This document shows, piece after piece, positions 34,252-42,952 of a stretch of DNA of 44,964 nucleotides; position 1 is the first letter of the stretch, and each line of letters opens with the position of its first letter. The notes below the pieces were generated by a model that was given only the letters and a program-made list of their open reading frames with translations, was not told the DNA's origin and ran no database searches. Origin of the DNA: Veronia pacifica. GTDB lineage: Bacteria; Pseudomonadota; Gammaproteobacteria; Enterobacterales; Vibrionaceae. The translations under genes were made by a program, and so were the position numbers. The stretch covers positions 1 to 44,964 of the forward strand of contig NZ_LYBM01000041.1 in NCBI RefSeq assembly GCF_001707825.1. Direction: 5' to 3'.

Positions 34252-35634
34252 TCAATGGCTGATGTGTATCTGAATATCTATATTGCCATCTTTGCCATCG
34301 CTGACTTTGTAGCCCATCGCCAATAACTTATCCCTAATGGCATCAGCCTCTGCGAATTTCCGCGCCGCTTTCAGCGCCTTTCTTTCCTCTGCCAGTTGAT
34401 AAATATCGTCCGGGATATGCGCCTGCTCGGGTTGGTCGACTTTCAGGCCAAAGATTTGGTCAAAACACATGAGCGTTGCCCGCTTGGTTGCACCATCTAA
34501 TTCACTGTCCAGCAGCTCTGATACCAACGACAGTGCACGAGGCATATTGAGATCATCATTGATGAAAGCCACAAACCTGTTGAGGAAAGCGGTATCCACT
34601 TCCCCACCCTCGGGAAGTTCCGCCACTCGCCGCTTAAGACGCCTCAATGCCGTCTGTGCACCGCTCAGGCTCTCCCAGGTGAAACTCAGTTGGCTGCGAT
34701 AATGTCCCGTCAGGATCAAATACCGATAGGCCAGCGGATCAAATCCTTTATCAGTCAGGGTTTTTAATCGCAGTGATGTTCCGGACTTTGAGATCTTCTC
34801 TTTGTTGAGGTTAAGGAAAAAACCGTGCAGCCAAACATTCGCCTGAATGTGCCCGTTTTTGGCCTCACACTGGGCAATTTCGTTGGTATGGTGCACCGGG
34901 ATATGGTCTTCACCGCCAACGTGAATATCAAAACGCTTGCCGAGGTATTTCTCTGCCATCGCTGAGCACTCAATGTGCCAGCCCGGAAACCCTACTCCCC
35001 ATGGGCTGGGCCACTCCATTTGCCGTTGTCGCTTACCGCTGAATTTCCACAGCGCAAAATCCGTGACCTGTTTTTTTTCTGCCATGTCTACCCGTTTGCC
35101 AGCCTCGAGACCTGCGCGATCCAGCCGGGCTAACTTGCCATAATCAGCTTGTTTACTGCTATCGAAATACACCCCATCCTGAGTCATGTAGGTGAAGCCT
35201 TTCTTTTCCAATTCACTGATAAAGTCGATTTGTTCCTGAATGTGTTCAGTCGCGCGGCAGGTTATCGAGGGCGAGGCAATATTGAGTTGCGCCATATCGG
35301 CAAAAAAGGCCTGCTCAAAGTCTTTGGCGATTTGCCATGCTGACTTCTGTTGTTGTCTTGCCCCCTTCTCCATTTTGTCTTCACCCGTGTCGCCATCAGA
35401 GACCAAATGCCCCACATCGGTAATGTTCATCACATGATTGACGCGAAGGTCATTAAAACGTAATGCGCGGGTCAGTAAATCAACAAACAAATAGGTTCTC
35501 AGGTTACCAATGTGGGCATAGTCATACACGGTGGGACCGCACACATACAGGCCAACCTCCCCCTTTTTCATTGGCGTAAAAGCTTCAGATTGTCTGCTCA
35601 GGGTGTTAAAAAATCGAATAGGCGTTTGAGTCAT
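34252..35634 (-). CDS. cysS: cysteinyl-tRNA synthetase (divergent type)
   Basis: A 460-residue class I synthetase that charges tRNA-Cys. The signature HIGN is at 41-44 and KISKS at 280-284. Zinc ligands Cys32, Cys223, His248 and Glu252 match E. coli Cys28/Cys209/His234/Glu238 with a constant offset of 14 after the first. However, the sequence departs from E. coli CysS in many places: [18 protein letters not shown] in place of GITVYDLCHIGHGRTFVA, and [15 protein letters not shown] in place of HGGGSDLMFPHHENE. This suggests a second copy from another lineage. Start has AAGGA seven bases upstream. It is preceded by a Cys-rich leader peptide and terminator, so it is probably induced when charged tRNA-Cys runs low. 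Confidence 0.95.
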   Translation of the reverse strand: MTQTPIRFFNTLSRQSEAFTPMKKGEVGLYVCGPTVYDYAHIGNLRTYLFVDLLTRALRFNDLRVNHVMNITDVGHLVSDGDTGEDKMEKGARQQQKSAWQIAKDFEQAFFADMAQLNIASPSITCRATEHIQEQIDFISELEKKGFTYMTQDGVYFDSSKQADYGKLARLDRAGLEAGKRVDMAEKKQVTDFALWKFSGKRQRQMEWPSPWGVGFPGWHIECSAMAEKYLGKRFDIHVGGEDHIPVHHTNEIAQCEAKNGHIQANVWLHGFFLNLNKEKISKSGTSLRLKTLTDKGFDPLAYRYLILTGHYRSQLSFTWESLSGAQTALRRLKRRVAELPEGGEVDTAFLNRFVAFINDDLNMPRALSLVSELLDSELDGATKRATLMCFDQIFGLKVDQPEQAHIPDDIYQLAEERKALKAARKFAEADAIRDKLLAMGYKVSDGKDGNIDIQIHISH

Positions 35635-35653
35635 TGTCTGTCCTTATAAATGC

Positions 35654-35743
35654 AAAAAGGCCGCAGATGAAGTCATCTACGGCCTGAAAATGTGTTTGTA
35701 GGGAGGATTATTCGCGATGCACAGGAATACGGCCGTAAATGAT
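35654..35743 (-). promoter_or_regulatory. candidate transcription attenuator of cysS
   Basis: Three RNA arms on the minus strand. Arm A, ATCATTTACGGCC (35731-35743), lies inside the leader peptide reading frame just after its Cys codons. Arm B, AGGCCGTAGATGA (35673-35685), is the 5' half of the terminator. Arm C, TCATCTGCGGCCT (35658-35670), is the 3' half, followed by TTTT. B:C forms a 13-pair stem with a two-base loop (one G-U), an intrinsic terminator about 20 bases before cysS. A:B can pair over 12 positions (one G-U) and would prevent it. This is the layout of amino-acid attenuators: ribosome stalling on Cys codons would leave A free and allow read-through. Confidence 0.8.
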
Positions 35744-35794
35744 GTATTTACAGCAACAACAGCAGAGGTGAGTGAAAATCAGCGACATATTCAT
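35708..35794 (-). CDS. Cys-rich leader peptide of cysS
   Basis: A 28-residue peptide beginning MNMSLIFTHL, then five consecutive Cys (codons TGC TGT TGT TGC TGT at 35750-35764), then KYIIYGRIPVHRE. The stop is followed after 22 bases by the terminator arms. Two ATGs (35794 and 35788) are possible; GGTGA upstream of them is a modest ribosome site. The same frame is open 32 codons further up, from 35890, without a ribosome site. Its job would be to sense charged tRNA-Cys by ribosome stalling, not to make a functional protein. Confidence 0.75.
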   Translation of the reverse strand: MNMSLIFTHLCCCCCKYIIYGRIPVHRE

Positions 35795-35950
35795 CGTTTC
35801 ACCATAAAGCAAACAAGCCGTAAATGACAAGGGGTGGTAGTGATGATGGGAAAAACAAAACCAAAAAGTGCGATGTAAGCCGACAGTCATAAGGTGTGAA
35901 TGATATCTGCTGCCATTATGCCCAAAAAATGCATGTTGAATGGGACGTAC

Positions 35951-35976
35951 AAAAAAGCGGCAGAATGGCTGCCGCT
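35951..35976 (-). terminator. intrinsic terminator of the FG-GAP lipoprotein gene
   Basis: AGCGGCAG (35956-35963) and CTGCCGCT (35969-35976) form an eight-pair stem with a five-base loop; TTTTT follows on the minus strand. It lies about 30 bases after the stop and separates this gene from the cysS leader. Confidence 0.92.
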
Positions 35977-36005
35977 CAATGACATTTACAGTGACTTAAT
36001 ATCTG

Positions 36006-38543
36006 TTAATTAGATATGTTTTCATATATGCGGGTAAGGTGACTTACATCTTTGAATGATTTACCCTGAATAATCAAGTCAACATCTCCATCAGAATCGA
36101 GGTCTGCTGCCTGAATATCATCGACAGTAAGATAATCATTTTTATCTAAAGAAGTGGCTTGCGGACTAAAAAAACCATCGCCCATACCGAGGTAGTTGGT
36201 AAATTTCACACGTCCTCTGCCAGAGGATAGGAGAATATCAAGATTACCATCTTTATTTATGTCAAATATTACTGCGGCGAAAGAATTTTTACCAAGCCCA
36301 GAATTAAAGACATTGAATGTATTATTCCCATTATTCATGAATAAAACATTATTAGAAGAGGCTTCATCGACATTACTATTGGTAACGAATATATCTAAGT
36401 AGCCATCATTATTGATATCGCCAAGAGTAACACTCGTTGGGGCTATATCTGGTGTATATGGAAATAATTCAATAGCATTGTCAAACCTGCCCTTACCATC
36501 ATTTAAATAGACTTTTCCACCAGAGCCTGTAGCTGCAACGACGATATCCGGATATCCATCATCATTAATATCACCTACTTTTACTATATTTTTTACGATA
36601 TCTGATGAGTGATCCATATGTATTATTTGTTTTGAATTTTTAAAACCGTATTCTCCGTCACCTATGAAGATCTCTGGTATTCGAGAGATCCGAACTAAAT
36701 CTGGGATACCATTACCAGTTAGATCTGCCAGCTTTGAATTCTGATAAGTTCCATTTACAATAGCACCCCCGAAACCGCGCCTACCTTTAAATTCACCATT
36801 TCCCCTATTTTCGTAGAACCAGATCATTTGTCTTTCTTCATCGCGGCTGATAACGACTAGATCTAAATGCCCGTCTTTATCTATATGGCCGACATTAACG
36901 CTATAAACTTTTTTTGGTTCATAAATTCCATATTCAAAAAAATCGAATTTACCATAGCTATTTCCAATACCAACTGAAAAGCCATTTTCGCTGCCTGTCA
37001 CAATGTCCATTCGGCCATCAGTGTTTACATCACCAATTGCTAACGCCAATGGAATTGAGTTTTTGGTTATGATGACCTGCTTTTCGACAAAGTTGCCGCT
37101 ACCTATATTCTCATCTTTTTTCAGCATCAACTGGACGTTTTTAACATCAAGCGGCTTAAGGGTAAGGGTTTCGCTGGCTGCGTTGCCACTTTGTTTAACC
37201 TCCAGCTGGTGTTCTCCGGCTGTCAGGTGAGCTTTAAACGTACCTGCACCGATATCAGCGCCAGTCACACCAATTTTTTTGCCATCGAGGAACACATTTG
37301 CACCTTCTGCTTGCGTCCAGTTTTCGTTCACGACATTGAGGCGAAGGGTGCCCAGTATACGGTTGGTGATAATGCTTTCACGCTTAAGCGCGGTTTTACA
37401 GCCTTTGGTCTGGTTGGTTGCCACGTTCAGTTCGATATTACAACTGGCGAAGGGTGTCAGTTCTTCCAGTGCCTGTGAGGTATGGGTGTTGTAGAAGGCG
37501 AGATATACATCAACCTTATCTGAACCGCCCGTCTCGAATATATCTTTTGCGATGTAGTCACCATTCACATCCTGAACAGTCAGCAAACGCTCTTGCGCAG
37601 GCGCGCCTTTGGCCGTCAGGTTTGCTTTCAGTGTCAGGTTGTCTAATCCGCCAGCTTCATCGACTAATACCTGTGGCAGTTTAAATGAAAAGTTACCGCG
37701 GTCTTTAATTGATGAGACCTCAAACCCTACATCAGCCTGCACAGGTACGATATTAGTTTGCGACTTTTCGCCTTCGGCAAAGTTCACTGTTTCACCTTCG
37801 CCGTTTTCACCGACCATCAGGTCGCCATCATACAGGCGCATTGAGAGGGTATACTCGCCCGGCTCGACGTTCATTTTGACTTCAGACAGGCCCGTTTCTT
37901 TGTTAATGGCATAAACCTGCTCTTTACCACCATTGAGAGAGAGACCGAACTGCGGTTTGTTGATCTCTGCCAACTCGTCTGCTTTCCACTGGAAAGACAG
38001 CGTTGGCACGTCTTCAATTTGGCTGATTTCAGTAATGGTGTCGCCAAGGTTTGGCTCAACCGTAAACTGAATCGCAGGCTGCTCGCCTTCTATCACCTCA
38101 TGGGCAAGAGAGGTGGCTATGTATTGTTTAGGGTTTGGCCCTGTGCTGTTAAGCAACAGGTGAAAATCATAGGTGCCGGGTTTTAATGTCAACGCACGGT
38201 GAGAGGTCGTTGTGACATTGCCTTCGCTATCGACAGATTGAGTAACAGGCCACTCAAATTCCTGTTTCTTTTGCGTGACAACATTGGTCACCTGCAATTT
38301 GCCAACATAACGGGTCTGCTCAACGGCCTTTGCCGCTTGCTTTGTTTCACGGTCTGTATATGCCGCATAAGCCGCCAACTCAGGCGCCTTGCCGGGAAGG
38401 CTTTGAATGTACCGCGCAGAAAAAGTGGTTTCGATATCCAAAGGGGTGGCGGTTTGTGAGGTTTGTGCGGTTTTTGTGTCGTCACCGCCGCAACCGGAGA
38501 GCAGCAGGCCAGCAATCAGCGTGCTGATAAGGGTGTTTTTCAT
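36006..38543 (-). CDS. large FG-GAP/VCBS-repeat lipoprotein
   Basis: An 845-residue protein with a lipoprotein signal (LLLSGC, acylated Cys18), so it is anchored to a membrane facing the periplasm or outside. Residues about 20-480 are Ser/Thr-rich beta-type regions with a repeated LKPGTYDFHL or VEPGEYTLSM pattern, probably Ig-like or PEGA-like domains. Residues about 490-845 contain repeated FG-GAP/VCBS units with calcium loops of the type GDVNTDGRMDIV, GHIDKDGHLDLV, GDINDDGYPDIV, GDINNDGYLDIF, DINKDGNLDIL and DLDSDGDVDLI, expected to form a beta-propeller. Such proteins bind surfaces, sugars or partners; the target is unknown. It is monocistronic. Confidence 0.88.
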   Translation of the reverse strand: MKNTLISTLIAGLLLSGCGGDDTKTAQTSQTATPLDIETTFSARYIQSLPGKAPELAAYAAYTDRETKQAAKAVEQTRYVGKLQVTNVVTQKKQEFEWPVTQSVDSEGNVTTTSHRALTLKPGTYDFHLLLNSTGPNPKQYIATSLAHEVIEGEQPAIQFTVEPNLGDTITEISQIEDVPTLSFQWKADELAEINKPQFGLSLNGGKEQVYAINKETGLSEVKMNVEPGEYTLSMRLYDGDLMVGENGEGETVNFAEGEKSQTNIVPVQADVGFEVSSIKDRGNFSFKLPQVLVDEAGGLDNLTLKANLTAKGAPAQERLLTVQDVNGDYIAKDIFETGGSDKVDVYLAFYNTHTSQALEELTPFASCNIELNVATNQTKGCKTALKRESIITNRILGTLRLNVVNENWTQAEGANVFLDGKKIGVTGADIGAGTFKAHLTAGEHQLEVKQSGNAASETLTLKPLDVKNVQLMLKKDENIGSGNFVEKQVIITKNSIPLALAIGDVNTDGRMDIVTGSENGFSVGIGNSYGKFDFFEYGIYEPKKVYSVNVGHIDKDGHLDLVVISRDEERQMIWFYENRGNGEFKGRRGFGGAIVNGTYQNSKLADLTGNGIPDLVRISRIPEIFIGDGEYGFKNSKQIIHMDHSSDIVKNIVKVGDINDDGYPDIVVAATGSGGKVYLNDGKGRFDNAIELFPYTPDIAPTSVTLGDINNDGYLDIFVTNSNVDEASSNNVLFMNNGNNTFNVFNSGLGKNSFAAVIFDINKDGNLDILLSSGRGRVKFTNYLGMGDGFFSPQATSLDKNDYLTVDDIQAADLDSDGDVDLIIQGKSFKDVSHLTRIYENISN

Positions 38544-39170
38544 ACTAGTTTACTTGTATATATTTTTGGGCGATTGAGCATATACTCTAAATTATCAATA
38601 AGGAAGGATTTTGTATTTTTTGTTAACCTCGCTTTTTTATTTGCGATCAAACTCAAATTAAGTTTTGACCACTCACTGTGTCGCAGACAGAGAATGTATT
38701 TTTACAGGAAATTTTATCATGAGCAGTAATGAATCTTGCTCAAAAAACATCCGACATTGAGGCTTGAACAAACAGATAAACGTATACTGATTAAGGATCA
38801 ATCACCTTTAATTAACGCCAGCCACTTGAGTCGTCAGGTAATTCATCACTTCTCCAGCAGGTGTTATTGTCTATTTCAATTGATAGAAATATTTACTTCA
38901 GTGCTCAGGGAATGTACTGCGCTTGTTGATAATAAAAACAGAAAAGTTTGAGTGATTCCGGGTGAGTTGTATTGTCACTCACGACCTGCTTAAACAGCCT
39001 AAAAAGCCATACTTTTTTCTTTAGATAACGCTCATGAAAAAGTGATGAAAAGCACAAACCGTAGTGATCGCTTTAGGCATATTCCAATTTACGGTACACT
39101 TGTCCGCTAATATTTCTGTCAAAAAAGACAGTTTACACAGTCAGCCCATTTAAAAATAATAATAAACAGC

Positions 39171-39317
39171 ATGTTAGCCAGATTATCACCTACCCATCGT
39201 CTTTCTATCCTTCGCTTCGCTGATTCGAATAACAATGTCACTAACGAAAGTGACACGTCTGAATATCAAAAAAGGCGCATAACGTTTAATGCGCTTGCAC
39301 TGATGAGCAGCCACTGA
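39171..39317 (+). CDS. possible 48-residue small protein upstream of mrdA
   Basis: The frame starts MLARLSPTHRLSILRFAD and ends LALMSSH, stopping 15 bases before the PBP2 start codon. It has no strong ribosome site and overlaps two hairpins. It could be a translated leader that affects mrdA or chance. No family recognised. Confidence 0.3.
   Translation: MLARLSPTHRLSILRFADSNNNVTNESDTSEYQKRRITFNALALMSSH
39236..39296 (+). repeat. two adjacent hairpins in the mrdA leader
   Basis: TGTCACT (39236-39242) pairs with AGTGACA (39249-39255), and AGGCGCAT (39273-39280) pairs with ATGCGCTT (39289-39296, one G-U). Both loops are six to eight bases. No T run follows, so these are not terminators; they may affect translation or stability of the PBP2 mRNA. 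Confidence 0.55.
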
Positions 39318-39332
39318 TCCGAAGGGGAAATC

Positions 39333-41225
39333 ATGCTACCTAATCGCACAAAAGTTCGGGATTATGTTGAAGAGTCGCGCCTCTTTGGTCGCCGGGCAAT
39401 TGTGGCCTTTTGTTTTATTCTGGCTATGGTGGGTGTGCTGCTGGCTAACCTCTATCATTTGCAAGTCAGTGATCATAAAGACTACCAAACACGCTCTAAC
39501 GATAACCGAATCAAAATTCTGCCCATCGCGCCGAACCGTGGGCGTATTTTCGATAGAAACGGTGTGTTACTTGCCGAAAACCGCGCGGTGAGCAGCCTTG
39601 AACTGATCGCCAGAGAAGTAAAGGATATCGATGATACGCTGGCGCGGATTCAGGCATACATCCCTCTGACACCGGATGAAATTAAGCGTTTTCGCAAAAA
39701 GCTGCGCCAAACAGCCAGATTCAAACCAGTGATCATCAAAGATCAGCTCAATGAGGAAGAGATTGCTCGTTTCTCTGCTCACCAGTATCAGTTTCGTGGT
39801 GTCAACATAAATGCCAGACTTAAACGGTATTACCCGTTCGGCGAAATACTCACCCACACCATAGGCTACGTCTCCCGAATCAATGACCGGGATCTTCGAC
39901 GACTTTCCAAAGAGGGCAAGGAAAAGAATTATCAGGGTACGTACGATATTGGAAAAATTGGTGTTGAACGCTATTACGAAGACATGTTGCACGGCACCAA
40001 AGGCTTTCAAAAAGTGGAAGTAAATAGCCATGGGCGGGTGATTAGGGTGATTGACTATGTGCCTCCTGTTCCTGGCAAAGATCTGGTTCTTAACCTTGAT
40101 ATTGAGCTTCAGACCTACGTTTACAAGCAACTTGATGGCCGACGTGGCAGTGCCGTGGTTATCGATCCAAGTGACAATGGTGTGTTGGCGATGGTCTCCA
40201 GTCCAAGCTACGACCCAAATGCTTTCGTCAATGGTATTTCAGGGAGAGAATACAGCGAGTTACTCAACGATCCGGATCGTCCTTTGGTTAACAGGATCAC
40301 GCTGGGGGTGTATCCACCCGGGTCAACCATTAAGCCTTTTATGGCCATCGCTGCGCTTCAGGAAAAAGTCGTCACCCCGTTTACGCACCGCAATGACCAC
40401 GGCATGTGGCGTTTACCCAAGACTAAAAATAAAACCAAAGTCTGGCGTGACTGGAAACGCTGGGGGCATGGCAATGTTGATTTAAGTTATGCCATTGAAG
40501 AATCCGTTGATACTTTCTTTTATCAGATTGCTTACGACCTAGGTATAGACCGTATTTCAAGCTGGATGAACAAGTTTGGCTTTGGCCATGAAACAGGCAT
40601 CGATATCCCTGAAGAAACCTCAGCGAATATGCCAACCCGTGAATGGAAGTTCGCCAGACACCGTACACCTTGGTATCAGGGCGATACCATACCTGTCGGT
40701 ATCGGACAGGGCTACTGGACAGCGACACCTATCCAGCTTGCCAAAGCTACCTCTGTGTTAATTAACCACGGTAAAGTCATGGCACCCCACCTGTTGCGTG
40801 CGGCAGTGGAGCGTGATGACACCAAAGAAATCGAAGAGAAAGCAGAGGTGAAGACAAACTTCCCAATGTCTGAGGTTGCCAATCAGTATTGGGACCTGAG
40901 CATTGACGCTATGCGTCTGGTCAACCACGGAAAGCATGGTACAGGCCGCCGCACCTTTAAAACCGCAAAGTATATCAGTGGCGGTAAGTCAGGTACTGCA
41001 CAGGTCTTTGGACTGAAAGAAAACCAGAAATATAAGGCAGATGAGTTATCATCACGCCTGCATGATCATGCTCTTTATATTGGCTTTGCTCCCTACAAAC
41101 ATCCCAAATACGTTACCGCCGTGGTGCTGGAAAATGGCGGCAGTGGCTCTAAAGTAGGTGGTCCTTTCGTTCGTAAGATCTTTGATCATCTTCTTGACGA
41201 TTCAGGCCAATTGGCAAAGCATTGA
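39333..41225 (+). CDS. mrdA: penicillin-binding protein 2 (elongasome transpeptidase)
   Basis: A 630-residue class B PBP that cross-links peptidoglycan during rod elongation. One N-terminal membrane anchor (about 20-42), then the pedestal domain and the transpeptidase domain with active-site Ser331 in PPGSTIKPF, the SVD version of the SxN motif, and Lys552 in GGKSGTAQVF. Length and Ser position match E. coli PBP2 (633, Ser330). AAGGGG precedes the ATG. It has no rodA, rlmH or rsfS beside it and ends in its own terminator, so it may be an extra copy of the mrdA found in the usual cluster. Any second copy could lower beta-lactam sensitivity, which is inference. Confidence 0.93.
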   Translation: MLPNRTKVRDYVEESRLFGRRAIVAFCFILAMVGVLLANLYHLQVSDHKDYQTRSNDNRIKILPIAPNRGRIFDRNGVLLAENRAVSSLELIAREVKDIDDTLARIQAYIPLTPDEIKRFRKKLRQTARFKPVIIKDQLNEEEIARFSAHQYQFRGVNINARLKRYYPFGEILTHTIGYVSRINDRDLRRLSKEGKEKNYQGTYDIGKIGVERYYEDMLHGTKGFQKVEVNSHGRVIRVIDYVPPVPGKDLVLNLDIELQTYVYKQLDGRRGSAVVIDPSDNGVLAMVSSPSYDPNAFVNGISGREYSELLNDPDRPLVNRITLGVYPPGSTIKPFMAIAALQEKVVTPFTHRNDHGMWRLPKTKNKTKVWRDWKRWGHGNVDLSYAIEESVDTFFYQIAYDLGIDRISSWMNKFGFGHETGIDIPEETSANMPTREWKFARHRTPWYQGDTIPVGIGQGYWTATPIQLAKATSVLINHGKVMAPHLLRAAVERDDTKEIEEKAEVKTNFPMSEVANQYWDLSIDAMRLVNHGKHGTGRRTFKTAKYISGGKSGTAQVFGLKENQKYKADELSSRLHDHALYIGFAPYKHPKYVTAVVLENGGSGSKVGGPFVRKIFDHLLDDSGQLAKH

Positions 41226-41247
41226 TGCCCGCGTTTTTTTCAAATGA

Positions 41248-41277
41248 AAGCCAGCCTCTTCTTGTGCTGGCTTTTTT
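41248..41277 (+). terminator. intrinsic terminator of mrdA
   Basis: AAGCCAGC (41248-41255) and GCTGGCTT (41266-41273) pair perfectly with a ten-base loop, followed by TTTT. It begins 22 bases after the stop. Confidence 0.9.
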
Positions 41278-41330
41278 ATAATCTCGTTGCTGATGATAAA
41301 AACCAGCGACTTAGGTACTGATTAATACCT

Positions 41331-41355
41331 AGCAAAAACAGTGGCCCATCGCCAC
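41331..41355 (-). terminator. intrinsic terminator of the downstream START-domain gene
   Basis: GTGGC (41341-41345) and GCCAC (41351-41355) pair with a five-base loop. On the minus strand TGTTTTTGC follows. It lies a few bases past the stop of the gene at 41363. Short stem, moderate confidence. Confidence 0.6.
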
Positions 41356-41362
41356 CTTGGTT

Positions 41363-42028
41363 TTATATACCTAATTCAGCTGCAAGAGAGGATGAGATTT
41401 GAGTGCCTTTCATGTCTTTCTCAACAATTTTCCTGAATTTTTTGATGGTATTAACGACAATCTCTTTGGTATGGGAGTTGGCAGCAAACACCGGTCTCAC
41501 CTTTGGGCTGTAGTGAAGAGAGAATTCCATCGCCACCCACCTTGGGTCAACCTGTTCAAGAGAAATATGGCCACGTATATCAGCCATTCTCACTGCGTCT
41601 TTTTTGGGATAATGATTGGGCTGTTCATGCAACGTAAACTGATACCGATTATCTGATACTTTCTCTCCAACAAAACGGATAAACGCATCGCGGTTTTCAA
41701 GCGTCAACGGCGCGTCAAATTTTAGATAAAGCGTTTGATCGGTGAGACCGCTACGACTGATCACTTCAGAAGCAACAATATCATGTACCCAATCGCCTAC
41801 TCTGTTGGCGTCAATAATCAACGAAACGGGTGCAGCCAAAGACGTTCTCAACAAAATACGCCCCTGTGCAGTATCAAACTCGTCGCCTTCCATCGTTACC
41901 ATTTTAAGACTTAATTTATCAGAATATGTTTGACCATCGCTGGCTTTAAATTTCGCAGCCTGAGTTGATGTGGCAGAAAGGGACAAAAGGAAGAAGACAG
42001 TTAATGCGCGGAATATATCCTTCATCAT
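41363..42028 (-). CDS. exported START-domain protein, copy 1
   Basis: A 221-residue protein with a signal peptide (about 1-24, ending TQA), so it is periplasmic. The body is a START-type lipid-binding fold: WVHDIVASEVI, LYLKFDAPLTLENRDAFIRF, then FSLHYSPKVRPVFAANSHTKEIV. It shares roughly half its residues with the gene just upstream (42227-42895). Bacterial START proteins bind hydrophobic ligands; the ligand here is unknown. AGGA lies before two consecutive ATG codons. The upstream copy ends in a terminator, so the two are probably transcribed separately. Confidence 0.85.
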   Translation of the reverse strand: MMKDIFRALTVFFLLSLSATSTQAAKFKASDGQTYSDKLSLKMVTMEGDEFDTAQGRILLRTSLAAPVSLIIDANRVGDWVHDIVASEVISRSGLTDQTLYLKFDAPLTLENRDAFIRFVGEKVSDNRYQFTLHEQPNHYPKKDAVRMADIRGHISLEQVDPRWVAMEFSLHYSPKVRPVFAANSHTKEIVVNTIKKFRKIVEKDMKGTQISSSLAAELGI

Positions 42029-42178
42029 GTTATTCCTGAAAACAGTTAAATAATACCATTAATCACTCCTCTCATCGTTAGTCAGACTGGCTGTGGCTTT
42101 TGAAAAACTGGCCGTAACGATACAGAAGCGATGTGCTTACCCACGATGGGCATTTCTGTAAATCTTACTTTTCAGATA

Positions 42179-42208
42179 CAAAAAACCAGCACAACCTAAG
42201 TTGTACTG
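42179..42208 (-). terminator. intrinsic terminator of START-domain copy 2
   Basis: On the minus strand CCAGTACAA (42200-42208) pairs with TTGTGCTGG (42185-42193, one G-U), loop six bases, followed by TTTTTT. It lies about 20 bases past the stop codon. Confidence 0.9.
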
Positions 42209-42226
42209 GTCTGGATATGCATCTAA

Positions 42227-42895
42227 TTACTTCGCGGCCAATGCTTGAGCGAGATCCATTGGGATTTCAGCATCTTTAAACTCGCCTTCAGTCAGCTTTT
42301 TAAACTTCTTCATAGTTTTCTTCACAATTTGCTTTGTGTTCGAGTTGGCGGCAAACACTGGACTAGCATGCGGGTTGTAGTGAAGCTTGAACTCGAGCGC
42401 CATGCGGTCTTCGGTGACCTGCTCAATTCGGAATTGCCCCCTAAAATCGGTTGCTCGAACGGCATCAGGATTTTCTGGATAATTAGTCTGTTCCACCAAC
42501 GTCATGATGAAAACATTATCGCCTTCTTGGGAGCCGACAAAACGCACATATCCGTCTCTGTCGTCCAACGTCAGAGGCGCATTAAAACGCATATACAGCG
42601 TCTGATCATTGGGAGCGTCGATTTTCAATACTTCGGCGTAGTTAAGATCGTGTACCCACTCTAAAAGGCGATCCGTTGTTACTGTCACAGTAATGGGGGC
42701 ACCAAGTTGGCCTTTTAATAACGCACGACCTGTTACTGTCGCGTATTTATCACCATCCAATGTTTCCGAGACAAGCTTTAATTTTGAAGAATATTCCTTC
42801 CCGTCGCTGGCTTTTAATGTTTCTGCATGTGATGAAAAGGCAAATAAAATCGTGAATGATAAAGTGAGTGCCCTAAGGTAGTTCCTCAATTTCAT
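42227..42895 (-). CDS. exported START-domain protein, copy 2
   Basis: A 222-residue protein from ATG 42895, chosen because GGAGG lies ten bases upstream; the open frame continues 19 codons further without a site. A signal peptide ends at about SHA/ETL. It shares with copy 1 the segments LKASDGKEYSSKLKL, WVHDLNYAEV, LYMRFNAPLTLDDRDGYVRF and LHYNPHASPVFAANSNTK. The two form a tandem duplication that has diverged substantially. It is periplasmic with an expected hydrophobic ligand pocket. It lies beside a long AT-rich gap. Confidence 0.85.
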   Translation of the reverse strand: MKLRNYLRALTLSFTILFAFSSHAETLKASDGKEYSSKLKLVSETLDGDKYATVTGRALLKGQLGAPITVTVTTDRLLEWVHDLNYAEVLKIDAPNDQTLYMRFNAPLTLDDRDGYVRFVGSQEGDNVFIMTLVEQTNYPENPDAVRATDFRGQFRIEQVTEDRMALEFKLHYNPHASPVFAANSNTKQIVKKTMKKFKKLTEGEFKDAEIPMDLAQALAAK

Positions 42896-42952
42896 GCTTT
42901 CAATTCCTCCGTGGAACGGTTTATCGGGTAGTGATTGTATTTTGCAATACAA

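Larger units (their letters stand above)
38544..39332. other. 790-base intergenic stretch with structured segment before mrdA
   Basis: It contains the promoters of the divergent FG-GAP lipoprotein and PBP2 genes. Open frames of 60-90 codons at 38463-38951 show no recognisable product. Nearer mrdA, a 48-codon frame (39171-39317) and two hairpins are listed separately. Confidence 0.5.

Noticed and set aside
35708-35890. 60-codon version of the cysS leader peptide
   Set aside because: The upstream ATG has no ribosome site; the 28-residue (or 26-residue) version starts with a modest site and contains the Cys run, so I prefer it.
39567-40130. 187-codon minus-strand frame
   Set aside because: It lies wholly antisense within the PBP2 gene, whose motifs are unambiguous.
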